NCBI GenBank assembly: GCA_046719185.1
Contig: JBDNDK010000109.1
Coordinates: forward strand, 1-8,038
Direction: 5' to 3'
Source of the DNA: JBDNDK01 sp046719185
Lineage (GTDB): Bacteria; Armatimonadota; UBA5829
Length of the DNA: 8,038 bases
Both the position numbers and the translations under genes were made by a program. Below are positions 1 through 5,470 of this stretch, one piece after another; position 1 is the stretch's first letter; each line of letters starts with the position of its first letter. A model generated the notes under the pieces. That model was not told the DNA's origin. It worked only from the letters and a program-made list of their open reading frames with translations, and made no database searches.

Positions 1-24
1 GAAAATTCAGAGGGTCTTTTTTTT
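1..24. terminator. Possible bidirectional terminator, cut by the left edge
   Basis: On the plus strand the sequence AGGGTC is followed by an uninterrupted run of eight T (17-24). On the minus strand the TAA of the small acidic gene is followed by an A-tract and then GACCCTCT. This is how one arm of a two-way intrinsic terminator would look, with the other arm beyond the window. Because the matching arm cannot be seen, the hairpin is inferred. Confidence 0.3.
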
Positions 25-358
25 ATTCTTCATCAGGACCAAATGCGTCCATATCATTTGAGGAAAAGCTGAAAGAGCTTATTTCTTCAGCTCTGAATAT
101 AGTAACAAGGAAGTCTTCTCTATCAAAACTAGGCAAATATGATGACACCACATCTTCATCAATAGTATCCAGAAGGATTTCTTCTTCAGCCACTGTAAGT
201 TCTTCTTCAAGCAGAATTGCAGCATGAATAGTATCATGAGCATAGTGAATGTGCAGATGCCCCACTCTTGTTTCTTTATCCCAAATAATAAATATCTCAG
301 ATGAAACAGTTTTTACAAGTCTTGAAAGTCTAAATTGTGTGCTTGAGCCTTCTGCCAA
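23..358 (-). CDS. Small acidic protein of unknown function with a His cluster
   Basis: I do not recognise the family. The 111-residue product has 25 Asp/Glu against 7 Lys/Arg, no signal peptide and no membrane segment, so it is probably cytosolic. Residues 34-45 contain five histidines (HLHIHYAHDTIH) in what looks like alternating beta-strand sequence. An acidic stretch (EEE at 51-53 and 58-60) and a conserved-looking block around IDEDVVSSYLPSFDREDF (66-83) follow, and the end is an acidic tail (DMDAFGPDEE). The start is TTG at 356-358. It is supported by a strong AGAGGTGA Shine-Dalgarno site with 6 nt between AGGTGA and the TTG, and no ATG is better placed. The gene lies 114 nt downstream of ispDF and has its own sigma70-like promoter, so it is probably transcribed separately. 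Coding status is well supported; function is unknown. Confidence 0.75.
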   Translation of the reverse strand: MAEGSSTQFRLSRLVKTVSSEIFIIWDKETRVGHLHIHYAHDTIHAAILLEEELTVAEEEILLDTIDEDVVSSYLPSFDREDFLVTIFRAEEISSFSFSSNDMDAFGPDEE

Positions 359-364
359 AATCTA

Positions 365-372
365 TCACCTCT
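365..372 (-). promoter_or_regulatory. Ribosome binding site fixing a TTG start
   Basis: The minus strand reads AGAGGTGA, then 6 nt, then TTG. The strong match to the anti-Shine-Dalgarno sequence at ideal spacing is the reason for accepting the TTG at 356-358 as the start of the small acidic protein. Confidence 0.7.
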
Positions 373-398
373 AAATTGCTCTAATATTTACCCTGCAT

Positions 399-427
399 AG
401 TATGCCACTTTTCTCAATTCTGGTCAA
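399..427 (-). promoter_or_regulatory. Sigma70-like promoter for the small acidic gene
   Basis: On the minus strand a TTGACC box (422-427, 5 of 6 to TTGACA) is followed by exactly 17 nt and a CATACT box (399-404, 4 of 6 to TATAAT). Transcription would begin near 392, giving a leader of about 34 nt before the TTG start. It sits in the gap between ispDF and the small gene. The assignment rests on sequence match and spacing only. Confidence 0.55.
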
Positions 428-472
428 GCAGGTGTTTACTTTATCTCAAAATTAAGAATAATCAAGAACCAA

Positions 473-1627
473 TCAGGAAACTTTCTTCTTCACAGATGCA
501 ACAGCATTGCACATAATGCCTTCTTCTCTGCCAACAAAACCAAGCTTTTCAGTGGTGGTAGCTTTCACACTTACTCTTGATCCATCAATTTTTAGGCTTT
601 TTGCAATGTTCTTTTGCATTTGAGGAATAAATTCTGCAAGCTTTGGTTTCTGAGCTGCTATCACAGAATCTATATTGATTATTTGCCAGCCTTTATCTGA
701 AAGAAGTTTGCCAACTTGCTCTAATAGATATATGCTGGAAATGTCTTTATACTTATTATCATTATCAGGAAAATGCTTGCCAATATCACCCAAACTGCAT
801 GCACCAAGCAGTGCATCCATAATTGCATGAACTAATACATCAGCATCAGAATGACCCAAAAGACCTTTATGGAAATCTATATCAACTCCACCCAAAATTA
901 ACTTTCTGTTTTCAACTAATTGGTGCACATCCATACCAGTACCAATTCTTATATCATTTTCACCACAGCAAAAAGCAGCATATTCCAAATCTGATGGAGT
1001 AGTAATTTTAATATTCTTATAGCTTCCCATAACAATTCTCACCTTTTGTCCCAATCTCTCAACCAAACCAGCATCATCAGTGCCAATAAAACCATCTTTT
1101 TCTGCAAGGTTATATGCAGATTTTAATATATCTGTTTTGAATGTCTGAGGTGTTTGTATTGAATAAAGATAAGAACGGTCAACAGTTTCACAGATCACAT
1201 TATCATTTGCTTTTTTTATGGTATCAATAACAGGAACACCTGCAATTGCAGAGCCATATTCTTTTGCAGTGTTGATAGTGTTTATTATTATCTCAGATGA
1301 AACAAAAGGGCGAGCTGCATCATGCACTGCAGTTATCTCGCCCTCAACATATTTTAATCCATTAGTCACAGACTGCTGTCTTGTTTCTCCGCCACAGCAT
1401 ATTTTTGTAATTTTCTTAAAGCCAGAGTTTGCAACAATACTCTCAGCCTTTTGAATATCATCTTGAGCAGTTACAACAATTATTTGATTTATTTCTCTGC
1501 AGTCTTCAAAAGCCTGTATAGATCTTTCTAAGATAGATTTACCATATATCTCAAAAAAGACCTTGTTAATATTCAGTCCTAATCTTTCTCCTCTGCCTGC
1601 CGCCATTATAATAGCGGTAGTCTTCAT
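473..1627 (-). CDS. ispDF: Bifunctional IspD/IspF enzyme of the MEP isoprenoid pathway
   Basis: The protein has 384 residues and two fused cytosolic enzymes. The N-terminal IspD domain (about 1-222) couples MEP with CTP to give CDP-methylerythritol. Its signatures are the nucleotide-binding loop AAGRGERLG (9-17), Lys22, the GGETRQQSV region, VHDAARPFV (101-109), QTPQTF and GTDDAGLVE. The C-terminal IspF domain (about 226-384) cyclises the phosphorylated product to MEcPP. It shows the zinc-site GMDVH (Asp233, His235), His267 in VLVHAIMDALLG, GHSDAD, DIGKHFPD and TTTEKLGFVGREEGI. Both domains look catalytically intact. The start is uncertain. ATG 1627 is used here because it begins directly at the IspD fold, but an AGGGAG site lies 12 nt upstream of it and only 6 nt from an in-frame TTG at 1633. 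An open reading frame continues further upstream to 1669. The first 62 nt overlap the end of yacL, which suggests translational coupling. Confidence 0.95.
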   Translation of the reverse strand: MKTTAIIMAAGRGERLGLNINKVFFEIYGKSILERSIQAFEDCREINQIIVVTAQDDIQKAESIVANSGFKKITKICCGGETRQQSVTNGLKYVEGEITAVHDAARPFVSSEIIINTINTAKEYGSAIAGVPVIDTIKKANDNVICETVDRSYLYSIQTPQTFKTDILKSAYNLAEKDGFIGTDDAGLVERLGQKVRIVMGSYKNIKITTPSDLEYAAFCCGENDIRIGTGMDVHQLVENRKLILGGVDIDFHKGLLGHSDADVLVHAIMDALLGACSLGDIGKHFPDNDNKYKDISSIYLLEQVGKLLSDKGWQIINIDSVIAAQKPKLAEFIPQMQKNIAKSLKIDGSRVSVKATTTEKLGFVGREEGIMCNAVASVKKKVS

Positions 1628-2762
1628 CAACAATTGTTTCTCCCTGATCATAATCTTTAGTTTTAGCAAAAATCATTTTGCCTTGAACAGTCTGTAGCAC
1701 ACTAGTTACCAACACATCTAATGTCTCACCAATCTGCTTCTTTCCGCCTTCAACCACAATCATAGTACCATCATCAAGATATCCAATACCTTGTTCTTTT
1801 TCTTTGCCTTCCTTAATGATAGTAACAGACATTTCCTCTCCTGGCAGCACAACAGGTTTTAATGCATTTGCAAGTTCATTAACATTAAGAACCGGTACAT
1901 TTTGAAGCTCTGCTACTTTATTAAGATTATAATCATTTGTAACAATTGCTCCATGCAGCTCTTTTGCAACTAACACAAGTCTTGAATCTACTTCTTGTGT
2001 AGGGTCATCACTATGAATTTCAGGAACGGTGAGATCCATTTCTTTCTGCATCTGGTTTAAGATTTCAAGCCCTCTTCTTCCTCTGGCTCTTCTCAAAGAG
2101 TCACTAGAATCTGCAATCTCCTGAAGTTCCTCAAGAATAAACTTGGGAATATAAATAGGACCTTCCAAAAACCCAGCCCTTGAAACATCAGCTATTCTGC
2201 CATCTATGATGACATTAGTATCAAGCACTTTAGGCAAAGAGCCTTTTTTGGATATTGGTTTTTCTTCATAATATCTTCCAGGCGAATAAAACCTTACTTG
2301 TTCTTTCAAACTATCCATAGCAAGAATAGCTAAATAGCTCAGTACTACTGCCATCATTATATTAACAGATAATGGAGTCCTAAAAATACTTTGCAGAAGA
2401 GCAGTTAATATCAGCCCTAGAATAAGTCCTACAAGCCAAGCTATTTTTTCTTGTGCTGCCATGTTTTCAAGCCTTACTCTAAGCTTTGTAGCTTGAGAGA
2501 AAGTAACTCTTTCAATAATAAAGCCAAGAAGTGCACCAACAATAATGAAAGCAGCATATAAAAGATATATTTCATGCATCTGCAATTTGCTTGGGTTAAT
2601 AGGAATGAGACCTAACAATTTTAAGACTTCTTGTCTACCTGATAACAATCTTGTGTCTATCAGATTTGTATAAGATTTAGCAGCAATTTGTCCAGACACA
2701 GCACCAAGCACTACCAAGCTAAGTGTTAGAACTGGTCTGAAGAATTTACTTGAATATGACAT
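1566..2762 (-). CDS. yacL: YacL-family membrane protein with PIN and TRAM domains
   Basis: The 398-residue protein is anchored by four predicted membrane segments (about 8-28, 63-84, 106-127, 132-151), followed by a cytosolic PIN domain and a TRAM domain. The PIN domain (about 178-300) keeps the acidic residues expected of a Mg-dependent RNase fold: Asp181 in VLDTNVIIDGR, Glu211/212, Asp259 and Asp277 in TNDYNLN. The TRAM domain (about 305-367, VLPGEEMSV to GKMIFAK) is a small beta-barrel that usually binds RNA. The architecture matches Bacillus YacL, whose physiological role is not well defined. In B. subtilis it also precedes ispD and ispF. The start is ATG 2762 because AGGAGG lies 8 nt upstream; a GTG at 2771 would overlap that site. 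The last 20 codons overlap ispDF in another frame and encode an Arg/Lys-rich tail beyond the TRAM fold. Confidence 0.92.
   Translation of the reverse strand: MSYSSKFFRPVLTLSLVVLGAVSGQIAAKSYTNLIDTRLLSGRQEVLKLLGLIPINPSKLQMHEIYLLYAAFIIVGALLGFIIERVTFSQATKLRVRLENMAAQEKIAWLVGLILGLILTALLQSIFRTPLSVNIMMAVVLSYLAILAMDSLKEQVRFYSPGRYYEEKPISKKGSLPKVLDTNVIIDGRIADVSRAGFLEGPIYIPKFILEELQEIADSSDSLRRARGRRGLEILNQMQKEMDLTVPEIHSDDPTQEVDSRLVLVAKELHGAIVTNDYNLNKVAELQNVPVLNVNELANALKPVVLPGEEMSVTIIKEGKEKEQGIGYLDDGTMIVVEGGKKQIGETLDVLVTSVLQTVQGKMIFAKTKDYDQGETIVDEDYRYYNGGRQRRKIRTEY
1640..1645 (-). promoter_or_regulatory. Ribosome binding site for ispDF inside yacL
   Basis: The minus strand reads AGGGAG within the last part of the yacL coding sequence. 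It is 6 nt from TTG 1631-1633, 9 nt from TTG 1628-1630 and 12 nt from ATG 1625-1627. By spacing alone the TTG at 1633 would be favoured, adding two leucines to the protein. Confidence 0.5.
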
Positions 2763-2770
2763 TTCAACCA

Positions 2771-2776
2771 CCTCCT
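2771..2776 (-). promoter_or_regulatory. Ribosome binding site of yacL
   Basis: The minus strand reads AGGAGG with 8 nt before the ATG at 2760-2762. It settles the start, because the in-frame GTG at 2769-2771 lies within the site itself. Confidence 0.8.
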
Positions 2777-2821
2777 TTCACAATATTCGTTATCAAGCCA
2801 AACATATTTCACAAATATTCG
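2776..2821 (-). repeat. Direct repeat in the yacL leader, possible operator
   Basis: On the minus strand CGAATATTTGTGAAA (2807-2821) is repeated as CGAATATTGTGAAA (2776-2789), differing by one T. The copies are 31-32 nt apart, close to three helical turns. The upstream copy also lies in a perfect inverted repeat, ATATTT-CAC-AAATAT on the plus strand (2804-2818). The downstream copy abuts the Shine-Dalgarno site. The spacing and position suggest a protein operator or leader RNA element, but no regulator is identified. Confidence 0.4.
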
Positions 2822-2844
2822 CAGTTTATTTTTTATTTAATTAA

Positions 2845-2871
2845 AGTGTAGCATGAATTTTGCCAATGCAA
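2845..2871 (-). promoter_or_regulatory. Candidate extended -10 promoter for yacL-ispDF
   Basis: The minus strand has TACACT (2845-2850; 4 of 6 to TATAAT) preceded by TGC (2851-2853), forming an extended -10 element TGnTACACT. The -35 region is weak: TTGCAT lies 15 nt upstream at 2866-2871. It falls in the 117-nt gap between nuoD and yacL, with a start point near 2838. This would place the direct repeat in the transcribed leader. Confidence 0.4.
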
Positions 2872-2873
2872 AA
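2858..2873 (-). repeat. Small inverted repeat after nuoD
   Basis: The minus strand reads TTTTGC-ATTG-GCAAAA, a perfect 6-bp stem with a 4-nt loop, starting 6 nt after the nuoD stop codon. It could end or protect the nuo transcript, but the stem is AT-rich and no T-run follows. It also overlaps the -35 region of the candidate yacL promoter. A terminator role is weakly supported. Confidence 0.3.
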
Positions 2874-2879
2874 GCTTTT

Positions 2880-3986
2880 CTAGCGGTCTACTTCCCCTAA
2901 TACCACATCAAGGCTACCTAAAATTGCGACAAGATCTGCAACCTTACATCCCTTTGTCATAACATCAATAGCAGAAAGATTTACAAAAGATGGAGCATGC
3001 CACTTTAGCCTGTATGGTTTATCTGAACCATCACTAACCAAATATACTCCGGCATCACCTCTTGCTGATTCTATATGACAATATACTTCACCCTCAGGAA
3101 CCTTAAATTTCAAAGGAGTTTTGTATTTAAGTTCCCCGTCAGGAATCATATCAAGGGCTTGTTCAATAATATTTAAGCTCTGTCTAATCTCACCCATTCT
3201 TACATTATATCTAGCCAAAACATCACCAGCAGACTCTGTCACAACATTCCAATCCAGCTTATGATAAAAAGAATATGGATCTGCTTTTCTAACATCATAA
3301 TCCACTCCGGATGCCCTTAGAGATGGACCAGAAATTGAGTATCTAATAGCATCTTCTGCACTTAAATATCCAACACCTGTTGTTCTACTCAAAAATATTT
3401 GATTTTTAGAAAGCAGGTCATCATATTCAACAAGTCTTAATCTTTGTTTCTTAATATATTCTCGGGTCTTTTGAATAAATCCATCAGGGATATCTCTAGC
3501 AACTCCGCCCGGTCTGAAATAATTATATGTCAATCTTGCACCACAAACCATTTCAAAAAGATCAAGGATATCTTCTCTTTCCCTAAAACCATAGATAAAT
3601 GGTGTAGATGCTCCCAAATCAAGACCCATTGTGCCATAAAAAACTAAGTGACTTGCCACTCTCTGAAGCTCCATCATAATAAGCCTAATCCACTCAGCTC
3701 TTTCAGGCACTTCAATCTGAGCAAGCTTTTCAACAGCCATCACATACACGGCATTTTGAAGCATTGATGCAAGATAATCTATCCTATCTGTGAGAGGAAT
3801 AAACTGAATATATCCTCTCATCTCAGCAAGCTTTTCAATGCCTCTGTGCAGATAACCTAAATCAGGCTTACATTCCTGCACCACTTCTCCATCAAGCTTC
3901 ACTGCAAGTCTTAGCACTCCATGAGTTGATGGATGTTGTGGTCCCATATTAAGTTCAATAATGTCTGTTTTAAGTCGGGAAGTCAT
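2880..3986 (-). CDS. nuoD: NADH-quinone oxidoreductase subunit D
   Basis: NuoD is the 49-kDa-type subunit of complex I. It lies in the peripheral arm and lines the quinone-binding cavity together with NuoB. The 368-residue protein is full length. It begins with the quinone-site motif GPQHPSTHGVLR (15-26; His18 and His22), continues with GYLHRGIEKLAE, TDRIDYLA, DLGASTPF, and RPGGVARD, and closes with the characteristic LGSLDVVLGEVDR. It is not fused to NuoC, unlike in enterobacteria. The ATG at 3986 is preceded by AAGGA with 6 nt spacing inside nuoC. The 17-nt overlap with nuoC suggests coupled translation. No nuoE-type gene follows; the next gene is yacL after a 117-nt gap. Confidence 0.97.
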   Translation of the reverse strand: MTSRLKTDIIELNMGPQHPSTHGVLRLAVKLDGEVVQECKPDLGYLHRGIEKLAEMRGYIQFIPLTDRIDYLASMLQNAVYVMAVEKLAQIEVPERAEWIRLIMMELQRVASHLVFYGTMGLDLGASTPFIYGFREREDILDLFEMVCGARLTYNYFRPGGVARDIPDGFIQKTREYIKKQRLRLVEYDDLLSKNQIFLSRTTGVGYLSAEDAIRYSISGPSLRASGVDYDVRKADPYSFYHKLDWNVVTESAGDVLARYNVRMGEIRQSLNIIEQALDMIPDGELKYKTPLKFKVPEGEVYCHIESARGDAGVYLVSDGSDKPYRLKWHAPSFVNLSAIDVMTKGCKVADLVAILGSLDVVLGEVDR

Positions 3987-4413
3987 AATCTTTCCTTAAT
4001 GGATGACCAACCCAATCTTCTGGAAGCAATATTCTTCTAAGATCTGGGTGACCATTAAAATGTATGCCCATTAAATCATAAGCTTCTCTTTCTTGTAAGT
4101 CTGCTCCAGACCATATATCAATTACTGAATCAACCTCAGCATTGTCTCTATCTATATAAGTTCTAATTGTTATTTTAGTATTTTCAGAGAGATTTCTCAG
4201 TTGATAAATAATCTCAAATTTATCCTGCCAATCTATTGGAGTCAGGTCAGCAAGATAATTAAATCCTCCACCTTGTTCATCATGTAGAAATCTGCATATA
4301 TCAACCAATGAGTCTTTATTTATTCTAATATTAAGAGTGCCAAACACATCAAAGCTGTCTAACACAGCCTCTCCAAATGCCTCTCTTAATTTATTTTCTA
4401 TCATCTCACTCAT
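3970..4413 (-). CDS. nuoC: NADH-quinone oxidoreductase subunit C
   Basis: NuoC is the 30-kDa-type subunit of the complex I peripheral arm and packs against NuoD and NuoB. At 147 residues it is at the short end for the family but complete. The diagnostic 30-kDa block is near the C-terminus: LQEREAYDLMGIHFNGHP, then LRRILLPEDWVGHP and LRKDYDFPT. The N-terminal part has the usual short helix and strand region (GTLNIRI, FNYLADLTPIDW). The ATG at 4413 lies 28 nt after the nuoB stop. Its Shine-Dalgarno site is poor (AAGG about 15 nt upstream), and an ATG three codons later (4404) is an alternative. It overlaps nuoD by 17 nt. Confidence 0.95.
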   Translation of the reverse strand: MSEMIENKLREAFGEAVLDSFDVFGTLNIRINKDSLVDICRFLHDEQGGGFNYLADLTPIDWQDKFEIIYQLRNLSENTKITIRTYIDRDNAEVDSVIDIWSGADLQEREAYDLMGIHFNGHPDLRRILLPEDWVGHPLRKDYDFPT

Positions 4414-4441
4414 ATTTTGAATTATCAGCCTTGAAATAAAA

Positions 4442-4963
4442 CTATTTCTTTTTCAGCTTCTTTAAGTTTTTCTCTTTGACTTCTTCTCTCATTTTTTCTC
4501 TTAATTTCATAACACCATCAATCACAGCTTCAGGTCTTGGAGGACATCCCGGAACATATATATCAACAGGTATTATCTCATCCACACCTCTAACAACTGA
4601 ATATGAATCATAAAAAGGTCCGCCTGCATTAGCACAACTTCCAATAGCCATTACATATCTAGGCTCAGACATTTGATCATATAAAAGCTTCACTCTTGGT
4701 GCCATTTTTTTGGTAACAGTGCCGGCAACTATCATTAAATCACTTTGTCTTGGTGTTGCTCTAAATATCATTCCAAATCTATCTAAATCATATCTTGCGG
4801 CACCAGCAGCCATCATACCTTCAATAGCACAGCAAGCAAGTCCAAACAGCATATACCAAAGTGAAGATTCTCTGCTCCAAACCAAAACTTTATCTAAAGT
4901 GGTAGTAACAATTGCTCCACCAGGGATTCTTTCAATATAATCTATGGGTCTTTCTACTTCCAC
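4442..4963 (-). CDS. nuoB: NADH-quinone oxidoreductase subunit B
   Basis: NuoB carries the last iron-sulfur cluster of complex I, N2 (4Fe-4S), which passes electrons to quinone. All four ligands are visible: the tandem Cys44-Cys45, Cys110 in IGSCANAGGPF and Cys140 in VPGCPPRPEA. Other landmarks are RYDLDRFG and FRATPRQSDLMIVAGTVT. The 173 residues are a normal length, and the lysine-rich tail (KNLKKLKKK) is likely surface exposed. After the cysteine pair it reads CCAIEGMMAAG. From memory most homologues have CCAIEMMA, so one Gly appears inserted. The start is GTG 4963, overlapping the nuoA stop by 10 nt, with AAAGG about 9 nt upstream. Confidence 0.97.
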   Translation of the reverse strand: MEVERPIDYIERIPGGAIVTTTLDKVLVWSRESSLWYMLFGLACCAIEGMMAAGAARYDLDRFGMIFRATPRQSDLMIVAGTVTKKMAPRVKLLYDQMSEPRYVMAIGSCANAGGPFYDSYSVVRGVDEIIPVDIYVPGCPPRPEAVIDGVMKLREKMREEVKEKNLKKLKKK

Positions 4964-5331
4964 TCAAGCACACCTTTCTGCCATGCATAAACCAATCCTA
5001 CAGCCAAAACACCAATAAAAATAAACATATCCACCAAAGCAAGTATAGCCAAAGAGGGATCACTTGAAAATTCTAGGAGCTTCATTGCCCAAGGGAAGAT
5101 AAAAGCTGCTTCAACATCAAATATGAGGAATATTAAAGCATAAATATAATAACCAACTCTAAACTGCAGCCACGCAGGCCCAATTGGAGATTCACCACAT
5201 TCATAGGTAGATAGCTTCTGAGCATCAGGTTTGTGTGGTCTAACAATAGTAGATGCAATAAGTGTTACCACCACAAACACTATACCGACAATCATAAAAA
5301 TACCGACTGCCAAAAAATCTTTAGCCAGCAA
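4954..5331 (-). CDS. nuoA: NADH-quinone oxidoreductase subunit A
   Basis: NuoA (ND3-type) is a small inner-membrane subunit of complex I at the junction of the membrane and peripheral arms. The 125-residue protein has three hydrophobic segments (about 7-29, 62-84, 94-118). The conserved loop between the first two contains STYECGESPIGPAW, with Cys45 as the ND3 signature cysteine. The second segment carries the conserved acidic pair Asp72 and Glu74 (FDVEAAF). The start is TTG 5331, supported by GGAG with 8 nt spacing. It is the first gene of the nuoABCD block and lies 139 nt downstream of the transglutaminase gene, in an AT-rich gap that probably holds the operon promoter. Confidence 0.96.
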   Translation of the reverse strand: MLAKDFLAVGIFMIVGIVFVVVTLIASTIVRPHKPDAQKLSTYECGESPIGPAWLQFRVGYYIYALIFLIFDVEAAFIFPWAMKLLEFSSDPSLAILALVDMFIFIGVLAVGLVYAWQKGVLEWK

Positions 5332-5339
5332 AATAATAA

Positions 5340-5343
5340 CTCC
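5340..5343 (-). promoter_or_regulatory. Ribosome binding site for the TTG start of nuoA
   Basis: GGAG on the minus strand sits 8 nt before TTG 5329-5331. With the expected N-terminus of the family (MLAKDFLAVG...), it supports TTG initiation rather than a later start. Confidence 0.55.
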
Positions 5344-5430
5344 AGATTATAAATATGATAGATTAAAGGAAACAAATTAATTTTCTAATTGGTGCCTAGC
5401 AAACCTGTCTTAAACATAAAAATTATATTA

Positions 5431-5460
5431 AATATAAAACACCAAAGATTATTATATCAA
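5431..5460 (-). promoter_or_regulatory. Candidate promoter of the nuoABCD block
   Basis: In the gap upstream of nuoA the minus strand shows TTGATA (5455-5460), then 18 nt, then TATATT (5431-5436). A second perfect TATAAT lies at 5422-5427 without a good -35 box. The region is very AT-rich, so such matches arise by chance. The leader would be about 90 nt. The rest of the gap (5332-5470) holds no gene and no convincing terminator. Confidence 0.3.
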
Positions 5461-5470
5461 TTATTATCAA

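Noticed and set aside
1218..1454. Plus-strand open frame of 78 codons
   Set aside because: It lies entirely inside ispDF on the opposite strand and has no recognisable domain; it is a shadow of the IspD coding sequence.
1628..1669. Longer ispDF start at TTG 1669
   Set aside because: It would add 14 residues (MLKLKIMIREKQLL) before the IspD fold and lengthen the overlap with yacL to 104 nt, without a better ribosome site.
3444..3647. Plus-strand open frame inside nuoD
   Set aside because: The nuoD frame is conserved over its whole length, and the antisense product has no recognisable features.
3970..4413. Short nuoC as a possible truncated gene
   Set aside because: All diagnostic 30-kDa subunit motifs through LRKDYDFPT are present, and the overlap with nuoD is natural, so it is a complete short form.
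5400..5470. Near-direct repeats of TTGATA and TATAAT as a tandem repeat array or terminator
   Set aside because: The copies are short, imperfect and expected in such AT-rich DNA; no stem followed by a T-run was found.
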